Assembly: GCF_001425685.1 (NCBI RefSeq)
Contig: NZ_LMCY01000070.1
Location: 44,288-108,287, forward strand
DNA: 64,000 bases
Reading direction: 5' to 3'
From: Massilia sp. Root335
GTDB lineage: Bacteria > Pseudomonadota > Gammaproteobacteria > Burkholderiales > Burkholderiaceae_D
The translations under genes and the position numbers were made by a program. Below, piece after piece: positions 6,248 through 15,042 of this stretch. How positions within the stretch are numbered: position 1 is the first letter of the stretch; each line of letters starts with the position of its first letter. Below the pieces are notes generated by a model. The model saw only the letters and a list, made by a program, of their open reading frames with translations. It did no database searches and was not told the DNA's origin.

Positions 6248-8953
6248 ATGAGCCAGCGCTCCCCGCGCATCGCTTTACTGGCGGCCGCGCTGTCGTGCGC
6301 CTTCGCCGCGCACGCCGCCGGTCCGTCGGCCGCCTTCGCCGACGTCGCCGCACACCTCCAGGCGCCGCCGCCCGACGCCCGTCCCATGATGCGCTGGTGG
6401 TGGTTCGGCCCCGCCGTCGCCAAACCCGAGCTGGAACGCGAGATCCTCGCGATGAAGGCCGGCGGCATCGGCGGCTTCGAGATCCAGCCCGTGTATCCGA
6501 TGGAACTGGACGATGCCGCGCGCGGCATCCATAACGTCCCGTACCTGTCTCCCGAATTCCTCGACGCCGTCGGCTTCGCCAACCGCACGGGCCGCGCCAA
6601 CGGCCTGCGCGTCGATATGACGCTGGCCAGCGGCTGGCCGTACGGCGGGCCGCACGTCACGGTCGACGAGGCCGCGGCGCGGCTGCGCCAGGCCGTCGTC
6701 GACGTGCCGGCCGGCGCCTCCAGCTTCGCGCTGCCGGCCGTCATGAGCGGCGAAAAGCTCGTCGCGACCTTCATCGGCGCCGACGTCGACCCGGCGGCGT
6801 TGCGGCCGCTTTCTGCCACGGCCGGGGCCGACGGCCGCGCGCCGGTCGCGCCGGCGAACGGTCCGCGGAAGGTCGTCGCCTACATCGCCAGCCGCACGGG
6901 CCAGCAGGTCAAGCGCGCGGCGCTGGGCGCGGAAGGCTTCGTGCTCGACCACCTGAGCCGCAAGGCCATCGACCATCATCTCGCCACCGTCGCCGAGCCG
7001 CTGATGAAAGCGTTCGGCGACGCGCCGCCGTATGCCGTGTTCTCGGACAGCCTGGAAGTCTACAGCACCGACTGGACGGACGATTTCGTGGCCGAATTCA
7101 GGAAGCGGCGCGGCTACGACATCGTGCCGCACCTGCCGGCCGTGTTCACGGGCCAGGGGCCGGATGCGGCGGCCGTGCGCCACGACTGGGCGCTGACGCA
7201 GACGGAGCTCGTGGAGGAGCGTTATCTGATGCCGATCGACGCCTGGGCGAAACGGCACGGCACGCGGTTCCGCTCGCAGACGTACGGCGAGCCGGCCGTC
7301 TCGCTGTCCAGCAACCGCCTCGTCGCGCTGCCGGAAGGCGAGGGGCCGCAGTTCCGCGAATTCTCGTTCACGCGCCTCGCGACGTCGGCCGGCCACCTGT
7401 ACGGCCGTCCCGTGATCTCGGCCGAGACGTGGACGTGGCTGCACTCGCCCGCATTCGCCGCGACGCCGCTGGACATGAAGGCGGAAGCGGACCGCATGCT
7501 GCTCGAAGGCGTGAACCAGTTCGTGGGCCACGGCTGGCCGTACACGCCGCCGGGCACGCTCGAACCGGGCTACGCGTTCTATGCGGCCGCCGTGTTCAAC
7601 GACCACAACCCGTGGTGGAACGTGATGCCGGACGTGACGGGCTATCTGACGCGCATGAGCTGGCTGATGCGCCAGGGCGAGCCCGCGAACCAGGTCGCCG
7701 TGCTGCTGCCGAACGATGACGTGTACGCGGCCCTCGTGCCGGGCAAGGTGTCGCTGTCGGCGGAGATGCACAAATACGTGACGCCGGCGCTCACCGCGCA
7801 GATCCTCGACGCGGGCCAGAACCTCGACTACATCGACGCGCAGGCGATCCTCGCGCTCGGTGTCAGACATCCCGTGCTCGTGATGCCGCACGTGACGCGG
7901 CTCGCGCCCGACGTGATCGACAGGCTGGCGGATTACGTGCGCGGCGGCGGGAAGATCGTCGCCGTGGGCGGCGCGCCGGCGCTGGCGCCAGGATATCGGG
8001 ATGCGGCGCGCATCTCGGCAAGCGTGGCGGCGAAGGCCAAGGCGCTGTTCGCGAGCCCGAACGTGCGCGTGGTGGCGGACGACAACGCCGTCGGCGCCGC
8101 GCTGCAGGCCGTGCTGGTGCCGGACATGAAGCTCTCCGCGCAAGCTTCCGACGTCGGCTTCGTGCGGCGCCGGCTGCGCGACGCGGACGTGTATTTCATC
8201 GCCAACACGAGCAACCGCCCCGTGCATGCGGAGGCGAGTTTCGCGGCCGTGCGCAAGGCGGCCGCGTGGATCGATCCGGACAGCGGCCGCATGACGGCCG
8301 CCACGCTGCCGGCGCGGCTCGACCTGGCGCCGTACGAATCGCGCGTGCTCGTGCTGGCCGATGCGCTGCCGGCCGCGCCGGCGCCCGCGCCCGTCGCGGC
8401 CACGACCGAGATGGCCGACCTCGGGCACGGCTGGAACCTGAAGTTTCCGGGCAGGGCGCAGGCCGTGCGGCTGGACGCGCTGCGTTCGTGGACGGACATT
8501 GATGCGACCCGCTATTTCTCGGGCGTCGCCACGTACGACAAGGAGGTCGAGCTCACGGCCGCGCAACTGAAGTCGCGCCGCATCGTGCTCGACTTCGGCC
8601 CCGGCACGCCGCTCGCGTCGACGCCGAAAGTCCCGGCCGGGATGCGCGCGATGTACGAGAGCCCCGTGCGCGAAGCGGCCCAGGTGGTCGTGAACGGGCG
8701 CCGCGCGGGCGCCGTCTGGCATCCGCCCTATGCCCTCGACGTCACGGCATTCCTGCGGCCGGGCCGCAACCGCATCGAGGTCCAGGTGGGCAATCTCGCG
8801 CTGAACGCGCTGGCGGGCCACGCGCTGCCGGACTACCGGCTGCTGTGGGCGCGCTACGGCCAGCGCTTCGTCCCGCAGGACACGGCGCTGATCGCGCCGC
8901 AGCCGGCGGGCCTGCTGGGCCCCGTCAGGCTGCTGGGCGAGGGCGGGCAATGA
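6248..8953 (+). CDS. Secreted alpha-L-rhamnosidase, GH106 family
   Basis: This 901-residue protein has a signal peptide (cleavage near AAHA, residue 24) and then the GH106 opening DARPMMRWWWFGPAVAKPELERE. Further family-like segments are RVDMTLASGWPYGGPHVT, VISAETWTWLHSP and FVGHGWPYTPPGTLEPG. The C-terminal region (from about residue 700) looks like a beta-sandwich and ends DYRLLWARYGQRF. GH106 enzymes release terminal rhamnose from RG-I fragments and rhamnosides. The start at 6248 has AGGAG 7 bases upstream; an in-frame extension to 6140 only translates a REP element. It follows rhaI on the same strand, so rhamnose release and catabolism are probably co-expressed. Confidence 0.88.
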   Translation: MSQRSPRIALLAAALSCAFAAHAAGPSAAFADVAAHLQAPPPDARPMMRWWWFGPAVAKPELEREILAMKAGGIGGFEIQPVYPMELDDAARGIHNVPYLSPEFLDAVGFANRTGRANGLRVDMTLASGWPYGGPHVTVDEAAARLRQAVVDVPAGASSFALPAVMSGEKLVATFIGADVDPAALRPLSATAGADGRAPVAPANGPRKVVAYIASRTGQQVKRAALGAEGFVLDHLSRKAIDHHLATVAEPLMKAFGDAPPYAVFSDSLEVYSTDWTDDFVAEFRKRRGYDIVPHLPAVFTGQGPDAAAVRHDWALTQTELVEERYLMPIDAWAKRHGTRFRSQTYGEPAVSLSSNRLVALPEGEGPQFREFSFTRLATSAGHLYGRPVISAETWTWLHSPAFAATPLDMKAEADRMLLEGVNQFVGHGWPYTPPGTLEPGYAFYAAAVFNDHNPWWNVMPDVTGYLTRMSWLMRQGEPANQVAVLLPNDDVYAALVPGKVSLSAEMHKYVTPALTAQILDAGQNLDYIDAQAILALGVRHPVLVMPHVTRLAPDVIDRLADYVRGGGKIVAVGGAPALAPGYRDAARISASVAAKAKALFASPNVRVVADDNAVGAALQAVLVPDMKLSAQASDVGFVRRRLRDADVYFIANTSNRPVHAEASFAAVRKAAAWIDPDSGRMTAATLPARLDLAPYESRVLVLADALPAAPAPAPVAATTEMADLGHGWNLKFPGRAQAVRLDALRSWTDIDATRYFSGVATYDKEVELTAAQLKSRRIVLDFGPGTPLASTPKVPAGMRAMYESPVREAAQVVVNGRRAGAVWHPPYALDVTAFLRPGRNRIEVQVGNLALNALAGHALPDYRLLWARYGQRFVPQDTALIAPQPAGLLGPVRLLGEGGQ

Positions 8954-8981
8954 TCACTATGCAGAACAGGACGATAACGAC

Positions 8982-10187
8982 ATGAAGACGATCCGACGAC
9001 TTTCCCTGCTGGCCGCGGGCGTCGCGCTGGCGCTGCCGGCGTGGGCGCAGACCACGGCCGCCTATCCGCTGCCGACGCCGGCCATGCAGGCCATCATCGA
9101 CAAGGACATCGCCCGCCATTTCGGCGACGCGCCCCTCGACGCCGGCCCGCTGGCGACCGACCTGTCGCCCGAGCTGACGCCGGGGGCGATCGACAAGGTC
9201 CTGCGCCGCGTGGCCGACTGGCAGCTGGCGCGCGCCCAGCCGTGGTTCTCGCGCATCTGGACCGAGAGCGTGATGTACACGGGCTTCATGGCGGCGTCCG
9301 AGGCGACGGGCGATGCGAAATACCGCGACGCGATGCTCGCGATGGCACGCCACTTCGACTTCCAGGAACGCTCGCGGCTGCCGAATGCGGACGATCTCTC
9401 CATCGCCCAGACCTATCTCGACCTGTATTTCCAGGAGAAGAGCCCCGGCATGCTGACCTTGACGAAGGCCGAGATGGAAGACCTGCTGCCGCTGGCGACG
9501 CTCAAGCCCAACGACGCGCGCATTCCGTGGTGGTGGTGCGACGCGCTGTTCATGGCGCCGCCCGTGTGGGCCAAGATGTACAAGGCGACGGGCGAGCGCA
9601 AATACCTCGACTACATGCACGTGAACTGGAAGCGTACGTACGACCTGCTGTACGACAAGGACGAACACCTGTATGCGCGCGACGCCAGCTACAAGGACAA
9701 GCGCGAGCCGAACGGCAAGAAGATATTCTGGTCGCGCGGCGAAGGCTGGGTGATGGGCGGCCTCGCGCGCGTGCTGGACTACGTGCCGGCGGACGATCCG
9801 CAGCGCGGCTTCTACGTGCAGCAACTGCGCGAGATGGCCGATAAAATCGCTTCGCTGCAGGACGCGAACGGCCTGTGGCACGCGGGCCTGCTCGACCCGA
9901 AGACCTACCCGCTGCCGGAGCTTTCGGGCTCGGCGCTGTTCGTGTACGGCATGGCGTACGGCGTGAACCACGGCCTGCTCGACGGCGCGAAGTACCGGCC
10001 CGTGATCGCGAAGGCGTGGGCCGGCATCCTCAGGAACGTGTATGCGGACGGCCGCGTCGGCAATATCCAGCAGACGGGCGCCGAGCCGGCGTTCTACCGG
10101 CCCACGTCCAGCTACGACTACGGCGTCGGCGGCGTCATGCTGGCGGCCGCGGAACTCAAGCGCATGGCCCAGGGAGGCGCGCGATGA
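8982..10187 (+). CDS. Unsaturated rhamnogalacturonyl hydrolase, GH105 family
   Basis: This 401-residue protein starts with the signal peptide MKTIRRLSLLAAGVALALPAWA, implying periplasmic location. The (alpha/alpha)6-barrel GH105 signature WWWCDALFMAPPVWAKM carries the probable catalytic Asp187. Other conserved segments are FWSRGEGWVMGGLARVLDYV and GSALFVYGMAYGVNHGLL. GH105 enzymes remove the unsaturated uronic acid left by RG lyases, exposing rhamnose for GH106. The 3' end overlaps the mutarotase gene by four bases (ATGA), so the genes are translationally coupled. Some GH105 members act on other unsaturated uronides. Confidence 0.88.
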   Translation: MKTIRRLSLLAAGVALALPAWAQTTAAYPLPTPAMQAIIDKDIARHFGDAPLDAGPLATDLSPELTPGAIDKVLRRVADWQLARAQPWFSRIWTESVMYTGFMAASEATGDAKYRDAMLAMARHFDFQERSRLPNADDLSIAQTYLDLYFQEKSPGMLTLTKAEMEDLLPLATLKPNDARIPWWWCDALFMAPPVWAKMYKATGERKYLDYMHVNWKRTYDLLYDKDEHLYARDASYKDKREPNGKKIFWSRGEGWVMGGLARVLDYVPADDPQRGFYVQQLREMADKIASLQDANGLWHAGLLDPKTYPLPELSGSALFVYGMAYGVNHGLLDGAKYRPVIAKAWAGILRNVYADGRVGNIQQTGAEPAFYRPTSSYDYGVGGVMLAAAELKRMAQGGAR

Positions 10188-10510
10188 GCGGCCAGGCCGA
10201 AACCCGTGCATTCGTCATGCGGCTCAAGCCCGGCAACGTCGACGAGTACAAGCGCCGCCACGACGCCATCTGGCCCGAGCTGGCCGACCTGCTGCGCGCC
10301 GCCGGCATCCACGACTATTCGATCTTCCTCGATGAGGACACGCTGCAGCTGTTCGCCGTGCTCAAGCTGCGCCCCGGCCACACGGTCGCCGCGTTGCCGG
10401 AGCATCCGGTGATGCGGCGCTGGTGGGACCACATGGCGCCGCTGATGGAGGTGGAGCCGGGAAACCGGCCGAGGGAATGGGCGTTGAAGCAGGTGTTTTA
10501 CCTGGCGTGA
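10184..10510 (+). CDS. rhaM: L-rhamnose mutarotase
   Basis: The 108-residue cytoplasmic protein interconverts alpha and beta anomers of L-rhamnose. The family signature is plain: MRLKPGNVDEYKRRHDAIWP at the N-terminus and HPVMRRWWDHMAPLMEV near the C-terminus, with usual length about 104. The start overlaps the GH105 stop as ATGA. As the last gene of the operon rhaD-rhaI-GH106-GH105-rhaM, it supports the view that the whole unit serves rhamnose use. In rhizobia the same protein is called RhaU. Confidence 0.93.
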   Translation: MSGQAETRAFVMRLKPGNVDEYKRRHDAIWPELADLLRAAGIHDYSIFLDEDTLQLFAVLKLRPGHTVAALPEHPVMRRWWDHMAPLMEVEPGNRPREWALKQVFYLA

Positions 10511-10542
10511 GCCGGCCGCGGCATCGGCCCGCTGCTTCGATA

Positions 10543-10726
10543 CGTCGCCCCGCGGAGGCGGGGGCCCAATGCCGAAGCTCGCTGCATTACAACGTCGCCC
10601 CCGCGCAGGCGGGGGCCCAATGTCGAAGCTCGCTGCATTACAACGTCGCCCCCGCGGAGGCGGGGGCCCAATTTCACACGGTGCGTCAGTGCCAAACTTG
10701 GGTTCCCGCCTTCGCGGGAACGACGG
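10543..10726. repeat. Cluster of REP-like elements, copy C
   Basis: Three left-arm units begin at 10543, 10593 and 10644. The first two are followed by almost identical linkers (GAAGCTCGCTGCATTACAA), giving a direct repeat of about 50 bases. One right arm, with core TTCCCGCCTTCGCGGGAA, ends at 10726. The cluster fills most of the 325-base gap between rhaM and the convergent esterase gene and has evidently expanded by local duplication. Confidence 0.85.
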
Positions 10727-10831
10727 TTGTTATCACGGGAACGACGGTTGTTATCACGGGAACGACGGTTATTATCACGGGAACGACGGTTGTTATCGCT
10801 GGAGCGACGGTTGTTATCGCGGGACCGACGG
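10716..10831. repeat. 21-bp tandem repeat grown from a REP arm
   Basis: The unit GGGAACGACGGTTGTTATCA plus C repeats head to tail: five full copies (10716, 10737, 10758, 10779, 10800) and a partial sixth from 10821. Later copies carry point changes. The first part of the unit is the outer end of the adjacent REP right arm, so the array looks like slippage or duplication of a REP end. With no spacer/repeat distinction it is not CRISPR. It lies 4 bases from the 3' end of the esterase gene. Confidence 0.9.
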
Positions 10832-10835
10832 GGTT

Positions 10836-11756
10836 TTATTTCGCCGGATCGAGCAGCCCCCGCGCCTTCAGCCATTCCTCCGCCCGATTCGGCCAGTCGG
10901 ACGCGGTCCCGAGTCCGGCCTTCATCCCCATGCCGTGACCGCCATGCTCGAACAGATACATCTCGGCCGGCACCTTCGCCCGCGTGAGCGCCTGGTAGAA
11001 CAGGATGCTGTTCTCGACGGGGACCGTCCGGTCTTCCTGCGTGTGGATCAGCAGCGTGGGCGGCGTTGCGGCCGTCACCTGCTTCTCGACCGACATCAGG
11101 CGCACGTCCGCCGCCGACGGGTTCGCGCCCAGCAGCGCCTTGCGCGAGCCCGCGTGCACGGCCGGGCCGTCCATCGTGATGACGGGGTACAGCAGCATGA
11201 GGAAGTCGGGGCGGGCGCTGACCTTGTCGAGCTCCGCGCCCGTGCGGCCCAGCGGATGGTCGAACAGCGTGCCGGCGCTGGCCGCCAGGTGGCCGCCGGC
11301 GGAGCTGCCCATCACGCCGATGCGGTCGGGGCGGATGTGGTACCGTGCCGCTTCGGCGCGCACGATGCGTACCGCGCGCAGCACGTCGCGCAGCGGGGCC
11401 GGATGGCCGAACTCCTGCATCCGGTAGGTGAGCACGAAGCTCGTGACGCCGAGCGTGCCGAGCCACGCCGCGTACTGCTCGCCCTCGCGCTGCGTGGACA
11501 GCCGCACGTAGCCGCCGCCGGGGCAGATGATGACGGCCGTGCCGTTCGGACGGTCGACGGCGGGGCCGTAGACGGTCAGTGTCGGTTCGCTGACGTTGGA
11601 CGTGTGGCCGTTCTCGACGTGTTCGGGGCCGAGTCCCGGCTTCGCGTCCGGCACGCCCTCGGGCCACAGCGGGATCACGGCGGTGGCCGGGATTTGCGGC
11701 GCGGCGCGGGCCGCGTCGACGGAGCCGGCGAGGAGGGCGCCGGCGACGAGTTTCAT
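10836..11756 (-). CDS. Secreted alpha/beta-hydrolase esterase (acetyl-xylan-esterase-like)
   Basis: This 306-residue protein has an alpha/beta-hydrolase fold with a short signal peptide (MKLVAGALLAGSVDAARA). The oxyanion region is ICPGGGYVRLS (about 78-88), the nucleophile elbow is GSSAGG (150-155, Ser152), an acid is likely in HTQEDRTVPVENS, and the catalytic His lies in FEHGGHGMGM near the C-terminus. Such proteins in polysaccharide loci remove acetyl or other ester groups. The start at 11756 is chosen because AGGAG precedes it and the signal peptide begins there. It is divergent from the DUF1080 lipoprotein gene across 47 bases. The substrate cannot be read from sequence. Confidence 0.8.
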   Translation of the reverse strand: MKLVAGALLAGSVDAARAAPQIPATAVIPLWPEGVPDAKPGLGPEHVENGHTSNVSEPTLTVYGPAVDRPNGTAVIICPGGGYVRLSTQREGEQYAAWLGTLGVTSFVLTYRMQEFGHPAPLRDVLRAVRIVRAEAARYHIRPDRIGVMGSSAGGHLAASAGTLFDHPLGRTGAELDKVSARPDFLMLLYPVITMDGPAVHAGSRKALLGANPSAADVRLMSVEKQVTAATPPTLLIHTQEDRTVPVENSILFYQALTRAKVPAEMYLFEHGGHGMGMKAGLGTASDWPNRAEEWLKARGLLDPAK

Positions 11757-11803
11757 GCAAAGTCTCCTGTTTTCATTCGAACGATTCATCATGAGGTCCT
11801 GAC

Positions 11804-12436
11804 ATGGTAAAGCTTGGGTGGTTCGGCGGCGCGCTGTTGTGCGCGGGCCTGCTGGGGTGTGCGACGACGACGGCGCCGGTGGCCGGCGCGCTCGGCGCAC
11901 TGGATATCGTGACGACGCCGGCGGCGCGGCTGGACGGTGTCTGGCAGGAACGCGCGGACGGCGTCATCGCGGTGGCGGGCAAGCCGTCCGGTTTCATCGC
12001 CACGCGCGACGCGTACACGGATTATCGCTTGCACGTGGAATGGCGCTGGCCCGGCAAGCCGGGCAACGGCGGCGTGCTGCTGCACGTGGCGTCCGGACCG
12101 AAGGATGGCGTCTGGCCCTACAGTATCCAGGTACAGACGAAGCACGGCGCCGCGGGCGACCTGCTGCCGATGGCGGGCGCCACGTTCAGCGAGCCGCTGA
12201 CGAGCGCCCCGGGCGCCTACCCGGCGATCAAGGCCCACACGGCGCCCGACAGCGAGCGCGCGCCGGGCGAGTGGAACAGCATGGACGTGCTGGTGCGCGG
12301 CGGCTGCATCGACGTGACGATCAATGGCGTCCGCCAGAACAGCGTCACCATCGCGCAGCCGGCGACGGGCCGCATCGGCTTCCAGCTCGAGGGCACGCCG
12401 TACGAGCTGCGCAACCTGCGCGTCGAGCGCCTGTAA
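11804..12436 (+). CDS. DUF1080 (3-keto-disaccharide hydrolase-like) lipoprotein
   Basis: This 210-residue lipoprotein has the lipobox LLGC (Cys19). The rest is a concanavalin-like jelly roll of the DUF1080 type: DYRLHVEWRWPGKPGNGGVL, then YSIQVQTKHGAAGDLL, EWNSMDVLVRGGCIDVTING and a closing GRIGFQLEGTPYELRNLRV. Members bind or cleave sugars and often sit in polysaccharide-use loci. Here it stands between an esterase and a rhamnogalacturonan acetylesterase. No catalytic assignment is possible from the sequence alone. Confidence 0.8.
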   Translation: MVKLGWFGGALLCAGLLGCATTTAPVAGALGALDIVTTPAARLDGVWQERADGVIAVAGKPSGFIATRDAYTDYRLHVEWRWPGKPGNGGVLLHVASGPKDGVWPYSIQVQTKHGAAGDLLPMAGATFSEPLTSAPGAYPAIKAHTAPDSERAPGEWNSMDVLVRGGCIDVTINGVRQNSVTIAQPATGRIGFQLEGTPYELRNLRVERL

Positions 12437-12623
12437 CGCGCCGGCGCGGGCGCGGGCTGGTGGTGGGCGCATGGGTGGCTTCCCGGTTGTTCGGATCCGC
12501 CCATTGTTGCAGCCGCGGTGATCGTCAACCGATCATTTTCCTGATTCTTTGGCTGGACCGGTTTTGACGGGCGACGCCGCTCGCATAGAATGGGTCGCAG
12601 AACAACGAGACCGGACCCCCGCC

Positions 12624-14330
12624 ATGCCGCTGCTTTCCCCGCTGTTTTCCCCGCTGTTTTCACGGTTGATGCGCGCCGCCGCGCTCATCTCCCTGTCCAT
12701 CGCCTGTGCCCAGGCCCAGACCCTGCCGCCGGCCGTCAATACGGACCCGGCGCGCGCCCAGGTCACGCTGCCGGAGCCCGCGAATCCTCAGCTGCCGTCG
12801 CTGATCCTGATCGGCGATTCCACGGTCCGCAACGGCCGCGACGACGGCCAGGGCAAGGGCGCGGCGGGCCAGTGGGGCTGGGGCAATCCGATCGCCGCCT
12901 GGTTCGATCCGGCCAAGGTCAACGTCGTCAACCGCGCCGTCGGCGGGCTGTCGAGCCGCACCTACATCACGAGCGGCCACTGGGAGCGCACGCTGGCCTT
13001 CGTCAAGCGGGGCGACATCGTCGTCATGCAGTTCGGTCACAACGACGCCAGCCCCGTCAACGACACGAGCCGCGCGCGCGGCACGATCCGCGGCACCGGC
13101 GACGAGACGCAGGAGATCGACAACCTCCTCACCCACAAGCACGAGGTGGTGCACAGCTATGGCTGGTATCTGCGCAAATTCGTGGCCGACATCCGCGCGA
13201 AGGGCGCCACGCCCGTCATCTGCTCGCCGATCCCGCACAAGCAGTGGGACGCGGCAGGCCACGCGAAGCGCGACAAGGACACGTACGGCGGCTGGGCCGC
13301 TGCCGTTGCCAAGGCCGAAGGCGTCGGCTTCATCGACCTGAACGAAGGCATCGCGCGCCGCTACGACGCGCTGGGCATGGAGGCGGTCAGGCAGCTGTTC
13401 CCGCAGACGGTGCCGGACGAGCACACGCACACCAACTGGGCCGGCGCCGTGCTGAATGCGCAGGTCGTCGTACAGGGGCTCGAGGCGCTGGGCGATCCGC
13501 GTATCGCCGCGTGGCTGAAGCCGCAGGCGCCGGCCAACCCGCAGCCGCCGGCGCGCGAGGACGACCGCCCCGTCGTGGATGCCCGCACCGTGCATGACGA
13601 AGCGCCGCGCGACGCGAGCCGGCCGACCTTGTACCTCGTGGGCGATTCGACGGTGAAGAGCGGCGGCATGCGCGGCATGATCGGCTGGGGCGAGCGCATC
13701 GCCCCTTACTTCGACGCCCGCAAGATCAATGTGGTGAACGCCGCCATCGGCGGCCGCAGCAGCCGCACGTATTTCACGGAAGGCCGCTGGGACAAGGTGC
13801 GCGACCAGCTCAAGCGCGGCGACGTCGTGCTGATCCAGTTTGGTCACAACGACGGCGGCCGCATCGGCGACCCGGCGATGAAGAACCGCGCGTCGGCGCC
13901 GGGCATCGGCCCGGAGACCGTGGAAGACACGCGGCCGGACGGCAGCAAGGAACAGGTGCACAGCTTCGGCTGGTACATGGCGCGCTACGTGGCGGACGCG
14001 AAGGCGAAGGGCGCGACCGTGGTCCTGCTGGCGCCCGTCCCGCACCGCGACCGCTGGCAGGAAGGCCGCGACTTCGCGACGTTCGCCGACTGGGACCGCC
14101 AGGTGGCCGCGGCCAGCGGCGCGCAGTTCATCGACCTCACGCTGCTCGTGGCCGACGGCTACAAGCAAATCGGCGCGGAACGCGTGAACGGCCTGTTCGC
14201 CGACGCGCGCACCCACACGAATGCGGCCGGCGCCGAGTTCAACGCGGAGCGCGTCGTGGCCGGGTTGAAGGCGCTGCCGGGCAATCCGCTCGGCCCGTAT
14301 TTTGCCGACCGGGCGGTGGCGGCGCAATGA
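12624..14330 (+). CDS. Tandem two-module rhamnogalacturonan acetylesterase (CE12-like, SGNH)
   Basis: The 568-residue secreted protein contains two consecutive SGNH hydrolase modules. Module 1 (about 50-320) has GDSTV with Ser66, NRAVGGLSSRTY and MQFGHNDA. Module 2 (about 335-565) has GDSTV with Ser342, NAAIGGRSSRTY and IQFGHNDG. Each should remove acetyl groups from RG-I galacturonate. The C-terminal His blocks are PDEHTHTN and ADARTHTN, so neither shows Asp three residues before His as in the usual DxTH. A single module is the family norm, so this is an internal duplication. The start is uncertain: 12624 or 12669, and neither has a good Shine-Dalgarno. It overlaps the next gene by ATGA. Confidence 0.82.
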   Translation: MPLLSPLFSPLFSRLMRAAALISLSIACAQAQTLPPAVNTDPARAQVTLPEPANPQLPSLILIGDSTVRNGRDDGQGKGAAGQWGWGNPIAAWFDPAKVNVVNRAVGGLSSRTYITSGHWERTLAFVKRGDIVVMQFGHNDASPVNDTSRARGTIRGTGDETQEIDNLLTHKHEVVHSYGWYLRKFVADIRAKGATPVICSPIPHKQWDAAGHAKRDKDTYGGWAAAVAKAEGVGFIDLNEGIARRYDALGMEAVRQLFPQTVPDEHTHTNWAGAVLNAQVVVQGLEALGDPRIAAWLKPQAPANPQPPAREDDRPVVDARTVHDEAPRDASRPTLYLVGDSTVKSGGMRGMIGWGERIAPYFDARKINVVNAAIGGRSSRTYFTEGRWDKVRDQLKRGDVVLIQFGHNDGGRIGDPAMKNRASAPGIGPETVEDTRPDGSKEQVHSFGWYMARYVADAKAKGATVVLLAPVPHRDRWQEGRDFATFADWDRQVAAASGAQFIDLTLLVADGYKQIGAERVNGLFADARTHTNAAGAEFNAERVVAGLKALPGNPLGPYFADRAVAAQ

Positions 14331-15028
14331 GGCCTGGCCTCGCCGCCCTGGCGGCACTGACGGCGCTCGCCGGGCAGGCCGATGCGGCCGCACCGGCGGC
14401 GTGCACGGACTGGGGCAAGCCGGGCGCGGTGCTGGTCCGGGACGATTTCGGCGGGCCGCTCGCGGGCTATGTGGCCGAGTATGCGCGCAAGCCAGGCAAC
14501 GTCGTCGAGAACCGCGACGGACGGCTGCTGATGGACGTCGACTCGGGCGCCACCGTGTGGCTCGACAAGCCGCTGTCCGGCAATCTCCTGATCCGCTTTA
14601 CGCGCCGTGTCGTCGTCGCCGGCGGCAAGAACGACCGGCTGTCCGACCTGAACGTGTTCTGGATGGCGCGCGATCCCGCGCGCGCCGACCTGTTCACGCG
14701 CAGCGGCAAGTTCGAGGACTACGACGATCTCGCCATGTACTACGTGGGCATCGGCGGCAACCGCAACACGACCACGCGCCTGCGTCGCTACGGCGACGGC
14801 GAGCGCAAGCTCGTCGGCGAATACGGCGATGCCCCGCACCTGCTCATGCCGAACCGCGACTACCGCATCGAGATCGCGGTGTACGGCGGCTGCACGCGCG
14901 TGCGCGTGGACGGCGCGGACTGGTTCACCTACCGCGACCCGCATCCGCTCACGGCCGGCTACCTGGGTTTGCGCACGACGTGGTCGCGCCAGACGGTGGA
15001 CGACCTGACCATACAACGACTCGAATAA
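14327..15028 (+). CDS. Secreted YesU-like (DUF1961/DUF6250-type) protein of the RG locus
   Basis: This 233-residue protein has a signal peptide (MRPGLAALAALTALAGQADA) followed by a beta-sandwich lectin-like domain. Visible blocks are VLVRDDFGGPL, LSDLNVFWMARDP, DDLAMYYVGIGGNRNTTTR and TAGYLGLRTTWSRQTVDDLTI. These recall YesU-type proteins found with rhamnogalacturonan genes. The activity of this group is not clear to me. The start ATG overlaps the stop of the tandem acetylesterase (ATGA), and a GH105-type gene follows after 14 bases, so the three form one transcription unit. Confidence 0.65.
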   Translation: MRPGLAALAALTALAGQADAAAPAACTDWGKPGAVLVRDDFGGPLAGYVAEYARKPGNVVENRDGRLLMDVDSGATVWLDKPLSGNLLIRFTRRVVVAGGKNDRLSDLNVFWMARDPARADLFTRSGKFEDYDDLAMYYVGIGGNRNTTTRLRRYGDGERKLVGEYGDAPHLLMPNRDYRIEIAVYGGCTRVRVDGADWFTYRDPHPLTAGYLGLRTTWSRQTVDDLTIQRLE

Positions 15029-15042
15029 GCAGGAGACTTTTG

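Noticed and set aside
10716..10831. Possible CRISPR array
   Set aside because: The repeats are contiguous with no unique spacers and no cas genes; they derive from a REP arm.
10498..11760. A minus-strand protein with RSRDNNRRS repeats
   Set aside because: The repeats come from translating the 21-bp array and REP elements; the real gene in the region is the esterase in another frame.
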